A stretch of DNA of 64,000 nucleotides from Stutzerimonas nitrititolerans (GCF_003696285.1 NZ_RFFL01000010.1:62001-126000), one strand, 5' to 3'. Shown: positions 20,111 through 30,600, numbered from the stretch's first letter. Numbers and translations: made by a program. The notes: generated from the letters alone by a model not told the origin.

Positions 20111-21906
20111 TGGTCATGCGGGTAGCCGATTACATCTTTGAATTCATCGCCAACCAGGGCATCGGCCATGTGTTCTTCCTGCCGGGCGGCGGCGCCATGC
20201 ACTTGAACAACGCGCTGTATCGCCAAGAACGGTTGACTGCGGTGAGCATGCTGCACGAGCAGGGCGCGGCGATTGCGGCGGAAGGCTATGCACGGACCTC
20301 GGGCAAGTTCGGCGTGTGCCTGACCACCTCCGGGCCGGGGGCGACCAACGCCATCACCGGCTTGGCCGGTGCTTACTTTGAATCGACCCCGGCGCTGTAT
20401 ATCTCCGGGCAAGTTAAGCGGGCTGACCTTAAGGGCGACAGCGGCCTGCGTCAGTTGGGCACCCAAGAGCTGGATATCGTCAGCGTGGTCACGCCGCTGA
20501 GCAAATACGCGGTGTGCCTGACCGATGCGCAGCAAGTGCGGTTTGAGCTGGAAAAAGCCCTGCACCTGATGCTCACTGGCCGTAAAGGCCCGGTGTGGAT
20601 CGACGTGCCGCTGGATATCCAAGCAACCGAAATCGACCCGGTGCAGTTGCCAGGCTTTGTCGCGGAGACGGATCTCACGCCGCTGGCACCCGAAGCGCAA
20701 GCGCTTGGCCGTTTGCTGGAGCGCCTGCGCAAGGCGCAGCGCCCGGTGCTGTTGGTGGGCAACGGCGTGCATGCGTCCGGGGCTGAGAACGAGATGCGTG
20801 AGCTGATCGAAACCTTGGGCATGCCGACGCTGACCACCTGGATCGGCGCTGACCTGTTGGAGCACGAACACCCGCTGTACGTTGGCCGCTGTGGCACGGT
20901 GGCGCAACGCGGGGCCAACTTCAGCGTGCAGAACGCTGATCTGGTGTTGGCCATCGGTTGCCGCATGGACTTCTCCATCACTGGCTTTAATCGCGCTCAC
21001 TTTGCCCGTCAGGCGGAAATTGTGGTGGTCGATATCGACGCCGCCGAAGTGGCCAAGCTCGGTGATATGCCCGATGAGCGTTTTATCTGTGATGCCCGCG
21101 CCTTTATCCAGCAACTGCTGGCCGCCAACGCCGGGCAAACCCTGAATTGCCAAGCCTGGCGCGAGCGCTGCCAGGGCTGGAAAAACGCCTACCCGGTAGT
21201 CCTTCCGGAGTACCGTGAGCCCAGCGAATACGTCAACACCTACGTGTTTACCGAAGCGTTGTCAGAGGCCATGGCCGAGGGTGATCAGATCATCCCCGGC
21301 AGCTCCGGCGCAGCGCTGGACACCTTCTGGTTGTCGGTACGCCTCAAGCGTGGTCAACGCGCGGTGGCCACTGGCGGACTGGGCTCCATGGGCTATGGCC
21401 TGCCGTCTTCGATTGGCGGCTGTTTGGGTAGTGGCGGCCGGCGCACCATTTCCATCGATGGTGACGGCGGTTTTGTGATGAATATTCAGGAGTTGGAAGT
21501 GGTGCGCCGCTTACAGCTGCCGATCAAATATTTCGTCCTGAATAACAACGGCTACGCCTCGATTCGCGCCTCCCAAGGTGGCTACTTCAAGCAAATCATC
21601 GGCTGTGATCCGACCTCAGGTCTGACCCTGCCGAATATCTCCGCCTTAGCTACTGCCTTTGGCTTGCCGGTGCGCCGTATCGACGGCAGCAGCAATCTGC
21701 GTGAGGCCATTGATGAAGCACTGGCGCTGGATGGCCCGGTGCTGTGCGAAGTGATGGTGCCCCCGGAGCAAGCCATTGGCCCGCGTATCACCTCGAAAAT
21801 CGGCCAAAACGGCGCCATGGTATCCAGCCCGCTGGAAGACCTCTTTCCCTTCTTGGGGCGCGATGAACTGCGCGCCAATATGCTGATTCCGTTGGTGGAT
21901 GAGTGA
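20110..21906 (+). CDS. Thiamine-diphosphate enzyme, acetolactate-synthase-like
   Basis: 598 residues with all three TPP-enzyme domains. Glu50 (HEQGA) is the expected activating glutamate and the TPP/Mg motif runs from GDGG at 451-454 to Asn480 and GY at 481-482. The N-terminus MRVADYIFEF...PGGGAMHLN resembles ThDP enzymes of sugar islands. With rfbFGH in the same operon, a YerE-like role (adding an acetyl unit from pyruvate to a CDP-4-keto-3,6-dideoxy sugar) is attractive but unproven; an IolD-like hydrolase is the alternative. A housekeeping acetolactate synthase is unlikely in this context. The ATG at 20110 overlaps the previous stop; ATG 20116 is also possible. Confidence 0.85.
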   Translation: MVMRVADYIFEFIANQGIGHVFFLPGGGAMHLNNALYRQERLTAVSMLHEQGAAIAAEGYARTSGKFGVCLTTSGPGATNAITGLAGAYFESTPALYISGQVKRADLKGDSGLRQLGTQELDIVSVVTPLSKYAVCLTDAQQVRFELEKALHLMLTGRKGPVWIDVPLDIQATEIDPVQLPGFVAETDLTPLAPEAQALGRLLERLRKAQRPVLLVGNGVHASGAENEMRELIETLGMPTLTTWIGADLLEHEHPLYVGRCGTVAQRGANFSVQNADLVLAIGCRMDFSITGFNRAHFARQAEIVVVDIDAAEVAKLGDMPDERFICDARAFIQQLLAANAGQTLNCQAWRERCQGWKNAYPVVLPEYREPSEYVNTYVFTEALSEAMAEGDQIIPGSSGAALDTFWLSVRLKRGQRAVATGGLGSMGYGLPSSIGGCLGSGGRRTISIDGDGGFVMNIQELEVVRRLQLPIKYFVLNNNGYASIRASQGGYFKQIIGCDPTSGLTLPNISALATAFGLPVRRIDGSSNLREAIDEALALDGPVLCEVMVPPEQAIGPRITSKIGQNGAMVSSPLEDLFPFLGRDELRANMLIPLVDE

Positions 21907-21907
21907 T

Positions 21908-22789
21908 ATGAGCGATTACCTGAGCCACTACGCCGACGCGGGCCTGTACACCATGCAGGGCCGTCTGGGCGCGCCTGAGCAGGGCCGTTTCCAGTCGTTC
22001 CCCCGTGACGGCTGGCGCCTGGAGATTGAACGCGCGGCAGACATCGGCCTGCGTGGCATCGAGTGGATTTACGACCTGTTCGGCGAAGGCGCTAACCCGC
22101 TGGAAACCCCGGAAGGCCGCAGTGAGCTGCAGGCGCTGTTGGCCGCGCACAACGTCAGCGTGGTGTCGATCTGCGCCGACTACTTTATGGACCGGCCTTT
22201 GCTGCGCTGCTCCAGCGCGCAGAACCAGGAACTGCTGGCGCGGCTTGAATGGCTGCTCAGCATCTGCCCGGAGATGGGCATCAACCGCGTGGTGCTGCCG
22301 TTTGTAGATGCTTCCAAAATCAGCACACCGGCCGAACAGGACCAGGTCGTGGCCATCTTGCAGCAGGTGCTGCCGGCAGCTGAGAAAGTCGGCGTTGAGC
22401 TGCACTTGGAAACTGACCTCAATCCACAGGACTTCCGTGATTTGCTGGCGCGCTTGCCGCACCCGCTGATCAAGGTCAACTACGACGCCGGTAACAGCGC
22501 CTCGTTGGGTTATCGCCCGGCGGATGAGTTTGCGGCCTACGGTGAGCGGGTCGGCAGCTTCCATATCAAGGATCGCCGTCTGGGCGCCACCACGGTGCCG
22601 TTGGGGCAGGGCGACACGGATTTTGCCAGCCTGCGCGAGCAACTGATCAAGTACCACTACCGGGGCGATTTCGTCCTCCAAGTGGCCCGTGGCGAGGTCG
22701 GTGCTGAGCCGCAGTGGTTGGCGTCGATGGCTGAGCTGGCCGCCGATTGGCTGCGTGGCCGCGCCTTGAATGAGAGCCCTGCATCGTGA
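21908..22789 (+). CDS. TIM-barrel sugar phosphate isomerase/epimerase
   Basis: 293-residue xylose-isomerase-like barrel (AP_endonuc_2 type). GIEWIYDLFGEG, VVSICADYF, HLETDLNP, KVNYDAGNSA and GSFHIKDRR contain the Glu/Asp/His metal ligands expected in this fold. It is similar in type to IolE or to the C-terminal third of the NeuB fusion in the same operon. The start at 21908 has GGTGGA about 8 nt upstream; an in-frame ATG at 21899 would overlap the TPP gene. It overlaps the following Gfo/Idh gene by 4 bp. Substrate unknown. Confidence 0.85.
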   Translation: MSDYLSHYADAGLYTMQGRLGAPEQGRFQSFPRDGWRLEIERAADIGLRGIEWIYDLFGEGANPLETPEGRSELQALLAAHNVSVVSICADYFMDRPLLRCSSAQNQELLARLEWLLSICPEMGINRVVLPFVDASKISTPAEQDQVVAILQQVLPAAEKVGVELHLETDLNPQDFRDLLARLPHPLIKVNYDAGNSASLGYRPADEFAAYGERVGSFHIKDRRLGATTVPLGQGDTDFASLREQLIKYHYRGDFVLQVARGEVGAEPQWLASMAELAADWLRGRALNESPAS

Positions 22790-23841
22790 AAATTCTGTTT
22801 TGTGGCTTAGGCGGCATCGGCCAGCGCCATCTGCGTAACCTGCGCGAATTGCTCGGTGACGAGTTGCAGGTGCATGCCTACCGTGTGCGTGGTCAGCGCA
22901 TCAAACTGTGTGACAACCTCACGGTGGATGAGGGCGCGGATCTCGAACAGGATTACCAGATCACCGTGCACCATGATCTGCAGCAGGCGCTGGCGCAGCA
23001 GCCGGATGCGGCTTTTATCTGCAACCCCAATGCGCTGCATGTGCCCGTGGCGTTGCAGTGTGTGCGCGCCAACGTGCCGGTGTTTATGGAAAAGCCCCTA
23101 GCCAGCGGCCTGGAAGGCATCGCCGAGTTGGTGGCGGAAGTGGAGCAGCGGCAGTTGCCATTTCATGTGGGTTATAACTTCCGTTTCCACCCCGGTTTGC
23201 AACGTCTGAAAGCCCTGCTGGAGTCGGGCTTTTTTGGTCGCGTGTTGAGCGTGCGCTCGGAAATCGGCGAGTACCTGCCCAATTGGCACCGCTATGAAGA
23301 CTACCGGCAGATGTATGCCGCCCGCGCTGATCAAGGCGGTGGTGTGATCCTCTCGCAGATCCACGAAATGGATTTGATCTACTGGTACTTTGGCTTGCCC
23401 AAGAGCATCGTCACCCACGGTGGCCAGCTCAGCCATCTGCAGATTGACGTGGAAGACACCGCATCTTCACTGATGCGTGGTGTTAGCCCCGAGGGCAGCT
23501 TCCCGATTCTGCTGCATCAGGACTACGTGCAGCGTCCGCCGGTGCGCAGCTTCAAGGTTGCTGGTGATTGTGGCTATGGCGAAATCGATTTGATCGCCGG
23601 ACAACTGCGGGTCTACGACAACGACGGCGAGCTGTATGAGCAAGACGACTTCGCCGGCTTTGTGCGTAACGACATGTTCCGCGCCCAAGCCGCGCACTTT
23701 ATTGCCTGCGTACGCGGCACCGAGCAGCCTCGGGTGAGCTTGCACGATGGCTTGCAAAGTCTGCGTTTGGCCTTGGCAGCGCTGCGCTCGTTACGGGAGG
23801 AGCGCGAAGTGGCGCTCAGCGAGGTGAATATCCATGGCTAA
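22786..23841 (+). CDS. Gfo/Idh/MocA family oxidoreductase
   Basis: 351 residues with an N-terminal NAD(P) Rossmann motif GLGGIGQRH (7-15), the family EKP motif in VFMEKPLA and the C-terminal substrate-binding alpha/beta domain (FHVGYNFRFHPG, GGVILSQIHEMD). It likely oxidises or reduces a ring carbon of a nucleotide sugar or cyclitol. The start is GTG at 22786 inside the preceding stop (GTGA overlap); it overlaps the next SDR gene by 8 bp. Confidence 0.88.
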   Translation: MKILFCGLGGIGQRHLRNLRELLGDELQVHAYRVRGQRIKLCDNLTVDEGADLEQDYQITVHHDLQQALAQQPDAAFICNPNALHVPVALQCVRANVPVFMEKPLASGLEGIAELVAEVEQRQLPFHVGYNFRFHPGLQRLKALLESGFFGRVLSVRSEIGEYLPNWHRYEDYRQMYAARADQGGGVILSQIHEMDLIYWYFGLPKSIVTHGGQLSHLQIDVEDTASSLMRGVSPEGSFPILLHQDYVQRPPVRSFKVAGDCGYGEIDLIAGQLRVYDNDGELYEQDDFAGFVRNDMFRAQAAHFIACVRGTEQPRVSLHDGLQSLRLALAALRSLREEREVALSEVNIHG

Positions 23842-24664
23842 CATCGACGCGTTGTTTCGTCTTGATGGCCGTGTGGCCGTTATCACTGGCGGCGCTGGTT
23901 TGCTCGGCTATCAACATGCGGCCACTATCGCCGGCTTAGGCGGCCGGGTGGTGTTGCTGGATATCAATGCCGAGGATTTGGCAGTCAATGCGGCGCGCTT
24001 GCGTGAAGAAGCCGGCGCGGCGGTCATGACCCAGGTGGCTGACATCACTGAGCTGGCTCAGGTCGAAGTGGCCGGTGCCGAGGTGCTTAAGCGGTACGGT
24101 CGAGTGGATGTGCTGATCAACAACGCTGCGCGTAACCCCAAGGTTGAAAGCAGCGCCGACAAAGACTTCTCGCGCCTGGAAAACTTCCCATGGGAGCAGT
24201 GGCAGCTGGATTTGAATGTGGGCTTGGGCGGCGCCTTTAACTGCGCCAAAGTCTTCGGCGCGCAGATGGCCACGCAGGGCGGTGGCGTGATCGTCAACAT
24301 TGCTTCGGACCTGGGCGTGATCGCCCCGGATCAACGCCTATACCGCCAAGAGGGTCGGGCACCTGAGTTGCAACCGGTCAAACCGGTGACCTATTCGGTG
24401 GTCAAGCACGGCTTGATCGGCCTGACCAAATACCTGGCCACTTACTGGTGTGAGCAGGGCGTGCGTTGCAACGCGCTGTCGCCAGGCGGTGTGTATGCCG
24501 GACAGAACGATGTGTTTGTCAGCAAGCTCGCACAACTGATTCCTTTGGGGCGTATGGCTGAGGCTGATGAATACCGTGGCGCCATCGCCTTTTTGTGCTC
24601 CGATGCCTCGTCATACATGAACGGCAGCAACCTGGTGATCGATGGAGGTCGCAGCACATGGTGA
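23834..24664 (+). CDS. Short-chain dehydrogenase/reductase
   Basis: Classical SDR of 276 residues: TGGAGLLG cofactor motif at about 18-25, NNAARNP, catalytic Ser in NIASDLG and YSVVK, then the C-terminal SSYMNGSNLVIDGG signature. Probably reduces a keto sugar made by neighbouring enzymes. It overlaps the Gfo/Idh gene by 8 bp and the methyltransferase by 7 bp. Confidence 0.9.
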   Translation: MANIDALFRLDGRVAVITGGAGLLGYQHAATIAGLGGRVVLLDINAEDLAVNAARLREEAGAAVMTQVADITELAQVEVAGAEVLKRYGRVDVLINNAARNPKVESSADKDFSRLENFPWEQWQLDLNVGLGGAFNCAKVFGAQMATQGGGVIVNIASDLGVIAPDQRLYRQEGRAPELQPVKPVTYSVVKHGLIGLTKYLATYWCEQGVRCNALSPGGVYAGQNDVFVSKLAQLIPLGRMAEADEYRGAIAFLCSDASSYMNGSNLVIDGGRSTW

Positions 24665-25536
24665 ATACTCGCGAGCTGATCGCCACCCGCTGTATCTGCT
24701 GTGACAGCACGCACCTGCAGCGCTCGCCTGCGGTGCTGATGCCTTTTGTGGCGCTGCGCGTATTTGGCCATGAGCCGGTGCAAATCACCGAAGAGTGGGG
24801 CCTGCGCGACCTTAAGCAAGGCACCGCGTACACCCTGTGTAGCAGTCTGCAATGTCAGGACTGCGGGGCTTTGTTCCTTGATTACCGCTTTACCGATGCG
24901 CAAATGGCGGCGTTGTATCACAACTACCGTGACGAGATGTACAACAGCCAGCGCATTCGTTTTGAGCCGGGTTACGTCAACGTGGTGGCGCATTATCATC
25001 AGCGTGCGGCGTATCTCAGTGAGGTCGAAAGTTGGTTGGCGCAGTACCTCCCGACCAACCCGGCGGTGCTCGATTGGGGCGGCGATACAGGTATCAATAG
25101 CCTGTTCCGCGAGCGCAATCGCTTGCTGCATATCTTTGATATTTCCGGAGTTGAGCTGGTGCCCGGCGCCGAGCGGGTCGATGTGGCCGCGTTGAGCCAG
25201 CAACACTACGATCTGGTGATGTGCAGTCAAGTGCTGGAACACGTGTCCTATCCCCAGGAGTTGGTGGCGCAGATGCTGCCGGCGGTGGGACCGCAGACGC
25301 TGTTGTATCTGGAAGTGCCCCACGAGGCTTTAGTCCGTGAGCATCCCGGCAGCCTGGAACTGGCGCCGCTTAAGCGGCACTGGCATGAACACGTGAACTT
25401 CTACAGTGAGGCGGCCTTGCGTCAACTGCTGGCGCGCGCCGGTCTTGAGGTGGTTGAAGTGTTGTACTTGCCGGTGGATGTGGGCTGGACCCGCGCCGAG
25501 ATCATGGGTGTTTTAGCCAGAAGGGCCGCAGTGTGA
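24658..25536 (+). CDS. Class I SAM methyltransferase with N-terminal Cys pairs
   Basis: 292 residues. The N-terminal part carries CxxC pairs (CICCDS, and CQDCG about 50 residues later) that could bind zinc, as in sugar C- or N-methyltransferases. The SAM-binding motif is VLDWGGDTG and the post-motif QVLEHV is typical of Methyltransf_23-like proteins. Substrate unknown. ATG 24658 overlaps the SDR stop by 7 bp; GTG 24661 is an alternative. Confidence 0.82.
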   Translation: MVNTRELIATRCICCDSTHLQRSPAVLMPFVALRVFGHEPVQITEEWGLRDLKQGTAYTLCSSLQCQDCGALFLDYRFTDAQMAALYHNYRDEMYNSQRIRFEPGYVNVVAHYHQRAAYLSEVESWLAQYLPTNPAVLDWGGDTGINSLFRERNRLLHIFDISGVELVPGAERVDVAALSQQHYDLVMCSQVLEHVSYPQELVAQMLPAVGPQTLLYLEVPHEALVREHPGSLELAPLKRHWHEHVNFYSEAALRQLLARAGLEVVEVLYLPVDVGWTRAEIMGVLARRAAV

Positions 25537-26579
25537 GTGCACAACGTCACCCGGTGATTGCCGAAGATATGTCGACTCTGCTCGCCCAACGGCAAGATTG
25601 GCAACGCCTGGCCGGCAAGCATGTGCTGATTGCCGGCGCCACCAGTTTTCTCGCCGCTTATTTGATCGAGTTTTTTGCCACGCTCAGCGAGCGCTGGCCC
25701 GAGCAGCCGGTGGTGATTCACGCCCTGGCCCGCTCGCGCAGCAAGCTGGAAGCGCGCTTCCAGCACTTGCTTGAATACGCCTGGTTTCGTCCGCTGATTC
25801 AGGATGTTTGCGCGCCGTTGCCTGATTTTGCGCAGCTGGATTACATCGTCCACGCCGCTGGCGCGGGCAGCCCCAAACAGTATCTGAGCGATCCGATCGC
25901 CACGGTGCGCTCCAATGTGCTGGGCAGCCTCAATTTGCTGGAGCAGGCCCGTCAGCATCAGGCGCGCCTACTGTTTATGAGCAGCGGCGCCGTGTATGGC
26001 CATGGCGAGAGTGATCAACCGATTGCCGAGCAGGACTTCGGCGCCCTCGACCCGCTGGATGTCAGCGCCTGTTATGCCGAAGGCAAACGCGTGGCTGAGA
26101 CGTTGTGCGCCGATTATCACCGGCAGCATGGCGTGGCCAGCGTGATTGCACGGATTTCCCACACCTATGGCCCCGGCATCGCGCTGGATGATGGCCGCTC
26201 GTTTGCTGACTTTGTCGCCGCTGCGGTGGCCGGTCATGACATTGTGCTTAACAGTGATGGCTCCGGCACCCGGCCGTTTTGCTATGTGGCCGACGCCACG
26301 GCGGCGTTTCTTACCTTGCTGCTGCGTGGGGAGGGCGGCCAGGCCTACAACGTCGGCATGGATGAAGAAATCAGCGTCCTAGAACTGGCCAAGTTGATTG
26401 CGCGGCTGTCGCCCACGGCTGGCATTGAGGTTAAGCATCCACCGCTTAACCCTGAGCGGCAGGCGCTGTTTCGCACTGGTGGCCATTTTGATTTAAGGAA
26501 GATCGCGCAGTTGGGGTGGCAGCCCAGCACCGCGCTTGAGCGGGGGTTTGCCCGAACTCTGCGTTATTTCACCACTTAA
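25533..26579 (+). CDS. NAD-dependent epimerase/dehydratase (extended SDR)
   Basis: 348 residues resembling UDP-glucuronate decarboxylase or related extended SDRs. The catalytic elements are present: SSGAVYG and YAEGK (Tyr-x3-Lys), HTYGPG and RPFCYVADA. The cofactor loop reads GATSFLAAYL where the family has GxxGFxG, so the second and third glycines are replaced by Ser/Ala-containing sequence; NAD binding may be altered. The start is GTG 25533, overlapping the methyltransferase by 4 bp. Four bases separate it from the next gene. Confidence 0.83.
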   Translation: MSAQRHPVIAEDMSTLLAQRQDWQRLAGKHVLIAGATSFLAAYLIEFFATLSERWPEQPVVIHALARSRSKLEARFQHLLEYAWFRPLIQDVCAPLPDFAQLDYIVHAAGAGSPKQYLSDPIATVRSNVLGSLNLLEQARQHQARLLFMSSGAVYGHGESDQPIAEQDFGALDPLDVSACYAEGKRVAETLCADYHRQHGVASVIARISHTYGPGIALDDGRSFADFVAAAVAGHDIVLNSDGSGTRPFCYVADATAAFLTLLLRGEGGQAYNVGMDEEISVLELAKLIARLSPTAGIEVKHPPLNPERQALFRTGGHFDLRKIAQLGWQPSTALERGFARTLRYFTT

Positions 26580-26583
26580 CTGG

Positions 26584-27552
26584 ATGAACATGGATACCAA
26601 CGCGAACAATCGCTTTGCTCTGGCGAAAGAGCAATTCACAGCGGACGAGATCGATAAGTTTCAGTACGCCAAATACCTCAACAGCCAGCACTTGGCGTTG
26701 TTTGATTATCAAGTGTTGCTGGCTGGTACCGATGTGGCCAGCATCCAGATCAGTGCTGACGGCGTGGTGGTGAATTCGGCCAGCCACGGCATCGGGATGT
26801 TGCTCGATACCATCGACATGCACGCCACGCCTTACAGCCTACTGGATTTTGGTCAGTATGAAGTGGAAGAAACCCGCTTCTTAAAATCCGTGCTGAAAGA
26901 CGGTGAAGTGTTCCTTGATGTCGGTGCCAACTTGGGCTGGTATTCCCTAGTGCTGGGCAAGCAGTACCCCAATGCACGGATTGTTGCCTTTGAGCCAATT
27001 CCGTCCACTGTGGCCAAGCTTGAGCGCAACATTGCCTTTAACCAACTGAGCAATATCGAAGTGCAGGCTGTGGGCCTGTTTAACTCGCAGGATAACCTCG
27101 ACTTCCTGTTCGCTCCTGATGTGTCTGGCGCCACCTCGCTGAAAGTCGCCGGGCAATCCCGTGGTAACACCGCCATTGAGCGCGTGCAGTGCCCGACTAC
27201 CACCCTTGATCTGTTCTGTGCCAGCCGTGAGCTGCAGCCCAGCTTGCTGAAGATTGATGTCGAGGGCGCCGAACTGATGGTGGTGCAGGGCGCTGATCAG
27301 GTTCTGCAAGGCCTACCCGTGGTGCTGATGGAGCTGCTGCGCAAGTGGTCCAATGCCTTCGACTACCACCCCAACGATGTTTTCGCTCTGATGGCCCGCT
27401 ACGGTTACCAGGCTTGGGTGTTTACCGCGAGCGGCCAGCTCGAACGGTGCGCTGAAGTCACTGACGACACCGTTCAGACCAATTTTGTGTTTCTGCACAA
27501 CGACAAACACGCCCCAATCATTCAACAGTGGGCCGCAGGTGCAGAGCGTTAA
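26584..27552 (+). CDS. FkbM family methyltransferase
   Basis: 322 residues with VFLDVGANLGWYSLVLG (SAM site), FEPIPSTVAKLERNI and LLKIDVEGAE, the FkbM fold without the N-terminal extension of its paralogue at 18905. Probably an O-methyltransferase for a glycan sugar. Two starts are close: ATG 26584 and ATG 26590; the second has a weak GGA about 5 nt upstream. 65 bp separate it from the large glycosyltransferase, the longest gap inside the island. Confidence 0.83.
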   Translation: MNMDTNANNRFALAKEQFTADEIDKFQYAKYLNSQHLALFDYQVLLAGTDVASIQISADGVVVNSASHGIGMLLDTIDMHATPYSLLDFGQYEVEETRFLKSVLKDGEVFLDVGANLGWYSLVLGKQYPNARIVAFEPIPSTVAKLERNIAFNQLSNIEVQAVGLFNSQDNLDFLFAPDVSGATSLKVAGQSRGNTAIERVQCPTTTLDLFCASRELQPSLLKIDVEGAELMVVQGADQVLQGLPVVLMELLRKWSNAFDYHPNDVFALMARYGYQAWVFTASGQLERCAEVTDDTVQTNFVFLHNDKHAPIIQQWAAGAER

Positions 27553-27617
27553 TTTTATGAATTCACTGTTCAGGCCAAGCGTGGTGTTTTGCCTTGTCTG
27601 CCTCGGAGACCACTGCT

Positions 27618-30600
27618 ATGCGTAAGCTCCTCGCGAAAAGGCCGCAGCCTTATTACATCTACGCTCCTGACTACCGCCGGAGTTCGTCGGGCATTCGCGT
27701 GTTGCACATGCTGTGTGACGCGCTGATTCGTGCCGGCTACGAGGCCTACGTCACCACCCGCGTGACCTGCGCGGAGTTTATGACGCCGCCGCTGACCGAT
27801 GAGGTGATCCAGGGCCACAAGGCCCACGGTCTGGAGCCGATCGTCATCTACCCGGAAATCGTCGACGGTAACCCGCTCAATGTCGGTCTGGTGGTGCGCT
27901 ATGTGCTCAACCGTCCAGGCTTTATCGAGGGCAGTGGGGTCTTCGCTGATGATGATCTGCTCTATGCCTACTCCAGGGACTTGCTGCAGCCAGGAATGCC
28001 TGAAGACCGCATCATGATGCTGCCTCCCTTTGACCTAAACGTCTTCTGCCCGCCGGAGGACCCCAGCAAACGAGTCCCCGGCCGGGTTTGCTATTACAAG
28101 GGCCGTCGCGGTGAGCTGAATATCGATCCGGCCTTGCTGCCTGATGACGCCATTGAGATCACTCCACAGTGGCCGGCGTCTTGGGAGGCCATGGCGGATC
28201 TGTTCCAGCAGTGTGAAATGTTCTACTGCGCTGGCTCCTCTGCTTTGGCCTCCGAGGCTGGGCTGTGCGGTTGCCTGACGGTGGTGATTGTCGACGATGA
28301 TGCGCCGCGCATTGGTATTTCCGAAGCTAAGAGTCCAGGCGCCGCTTGGGGCTTTGCCGAAGAAGAACTGGCCCATGCCCGCCGCACCCTGCCGAGCGTG
28401 CGTGAAACCTGGCTCAAGCTGCAGGACGAGTTCTGGCCAGCGCTGGATCACTTTATTGACGTCACTCAGCAAGCCGCCACCGAACGAGCGGCTAATAAGA
28501 AAAGCAGCCAGATCCGGAGTTGGTTGGCCAGCCGCGCACCCAGCAAGGTGCAAGGCGATCTGATCGAGGCTCGGCTTTACTCTCAGCCACAGCCGAGAGT
28601 TGGCCTGCTGGTGCTGGACCAGGGCGGTGATCGTGAGCGGCTCGAACGAACGCTGCAAAGTCTCGATGTATCGACCGGCTGGCATATCTATGTTCTTAGT
28701 ACGTCTGCTGTATCGCTTCCAGCTGATGAGTGCATAAGTTTCACTCGACTCGATGGTGAGCCATGTGCTGATGTATTAAACAGGGTGGTTGCTAGGAGTA
28801 GCGCCGACTGGTTCGTGTTGGTCGAGGCAGGTGAGGAACTCACCTCGAGTGGCCAACTTATTGCGCAACTGGAACTCGTTCAGACACCCGGCTGCCGAGC
28901 TATCAGCTTCGATGAAATCTATCGTCAGGATGGCGCCCTCGGCGCCGCTTGCCGCCCTTTTTTCAATCTGGATTATCTACTCAGTTTCCCCGCCGGCATG
29001 GCGCGGCACTGGTTGTTTCGGCGTGAGGCCGTGCTTGAAGTTGGCGGTTTCGATTCTTCCTTGAAAGATGCCTTGGAGCTGGATCTCATCCTGCGCCTGA
29101 TCAATCAGGGGGGTATGGATGGATTGGGGCATATTTCCGAACCCTTGCTGATTACGGATATGCCAGCCTTGGCCAATGTCGAGGACGAGCGCCAGGCGAT
29201 TATTCGCCACTTACAAGCGCGTGGTTACCCCGATGCTCAAGTAACTGCAGCCAAGCCTGGCCGCTACCACGTGGCATACGAGCACGTTGGTAGCCCAGGG
29301 GTATCGATACTGATCCTGGCAGGTTCGCAGTTGAGCAAGCTGCAACGCTGTGTTGAAGGGCTGTTGGGAAGCACTGCCTACCAGACCTTCGAGATTCTGT
29401 TGATCGAGAGCCATCCACAGGATCAGGCCGTACACGAATGGTTGTCGGCCCTGGTGGAACTGCAGGAAGCCAAGTTGCGGGTCGTTCAGCCTGCGAGCCT
29501 GAACATGGCGGCCATGTTGAATCAGGCAGCCAATGAAGCGCTGGGTGATTACCTGTTGTTCTTGGCACCCGATGCGGCAATTGTTGAAGAAGACTGGTTG
29601 GATAATCTGCTCAACCATGCTCAACGAGCCGAAGTAGGTGGGGTAGGGGGGAAATTACTGACGCCAGGCGGTAGGATCGCCCAGGCGATGCAGATTCTCG
29701 GATTACAGGGACCGCTGGGTAATCCGTACGTTGGTGAAAAACTCGACGAGCCGGGATACATGCAGCGTTTGCAGGTGGATCAGAACGTCAGCGCATTGAG
29801 CCAGGATTGCCTGATGCTTCCGCGCGACCTGTATGTTCAACTGGAAGGGCTGGATGAAGAGGGGGTTCTGTCACCTTATGCGATGACGGATCTATGCCTG
29901 CGAATCCGGGAAGCGGGATACTTGCTGGTGTGGTCTCCAAGCGTGCAATTGATGCTCGACCGCCAAGAGTCTACCGAGGTAACCGCACAGCAACAGGATG
30001 CCATGTATGCCAAGTGGCTGCCGCAGCTGGCACGTGACCCTTCCTACAACCCCAATTTCTCCTTGGTGCAACCGGGAGGCTTCAAGCTAGCGGATACGCA
30101 GATTTCCTGGCGCCCGCTGGATATTTGGCGTCCATTACCTGTGGTGCTTGCCCATCCGGCCGATACCATGGGTTGCGGACATTATCGTGTCATGCAGCCA
30201 TTCAATGCCCTGCGTGAGGCGGGAATGGTCGACGGTGCGCTGTCAGTCGGCTTGATGCACGTCGTGGACCTGGAGCGCTACAACCCCGATGCCGTGATCC
30301 TGCAACGGCAAATCGGTGAGGAGCGCCTGGAGGCCATGCGACGGATCAAGGCGTTTTCCCAGGCATTCAAGGTCTACGAGCTGGATGACTACCTGCCGAA
30401 CCTGCCGATGAAGAGCGTCCATCGTCAACATATGCCTAAGGATATCGTCAAGTCCTTGCGCCGTGGTTTGTCCTATGTGGATCGCTTCGTCGTTTCTACG
30501 GATGTGATGGCGGAGGCGTTCGCCGAATTCCATCCGGATATTCATGTGGTGAAGAATCGGCTTGATCCGCGTTGGTGGGGCGGGTTGTCAACGGGTGCTC

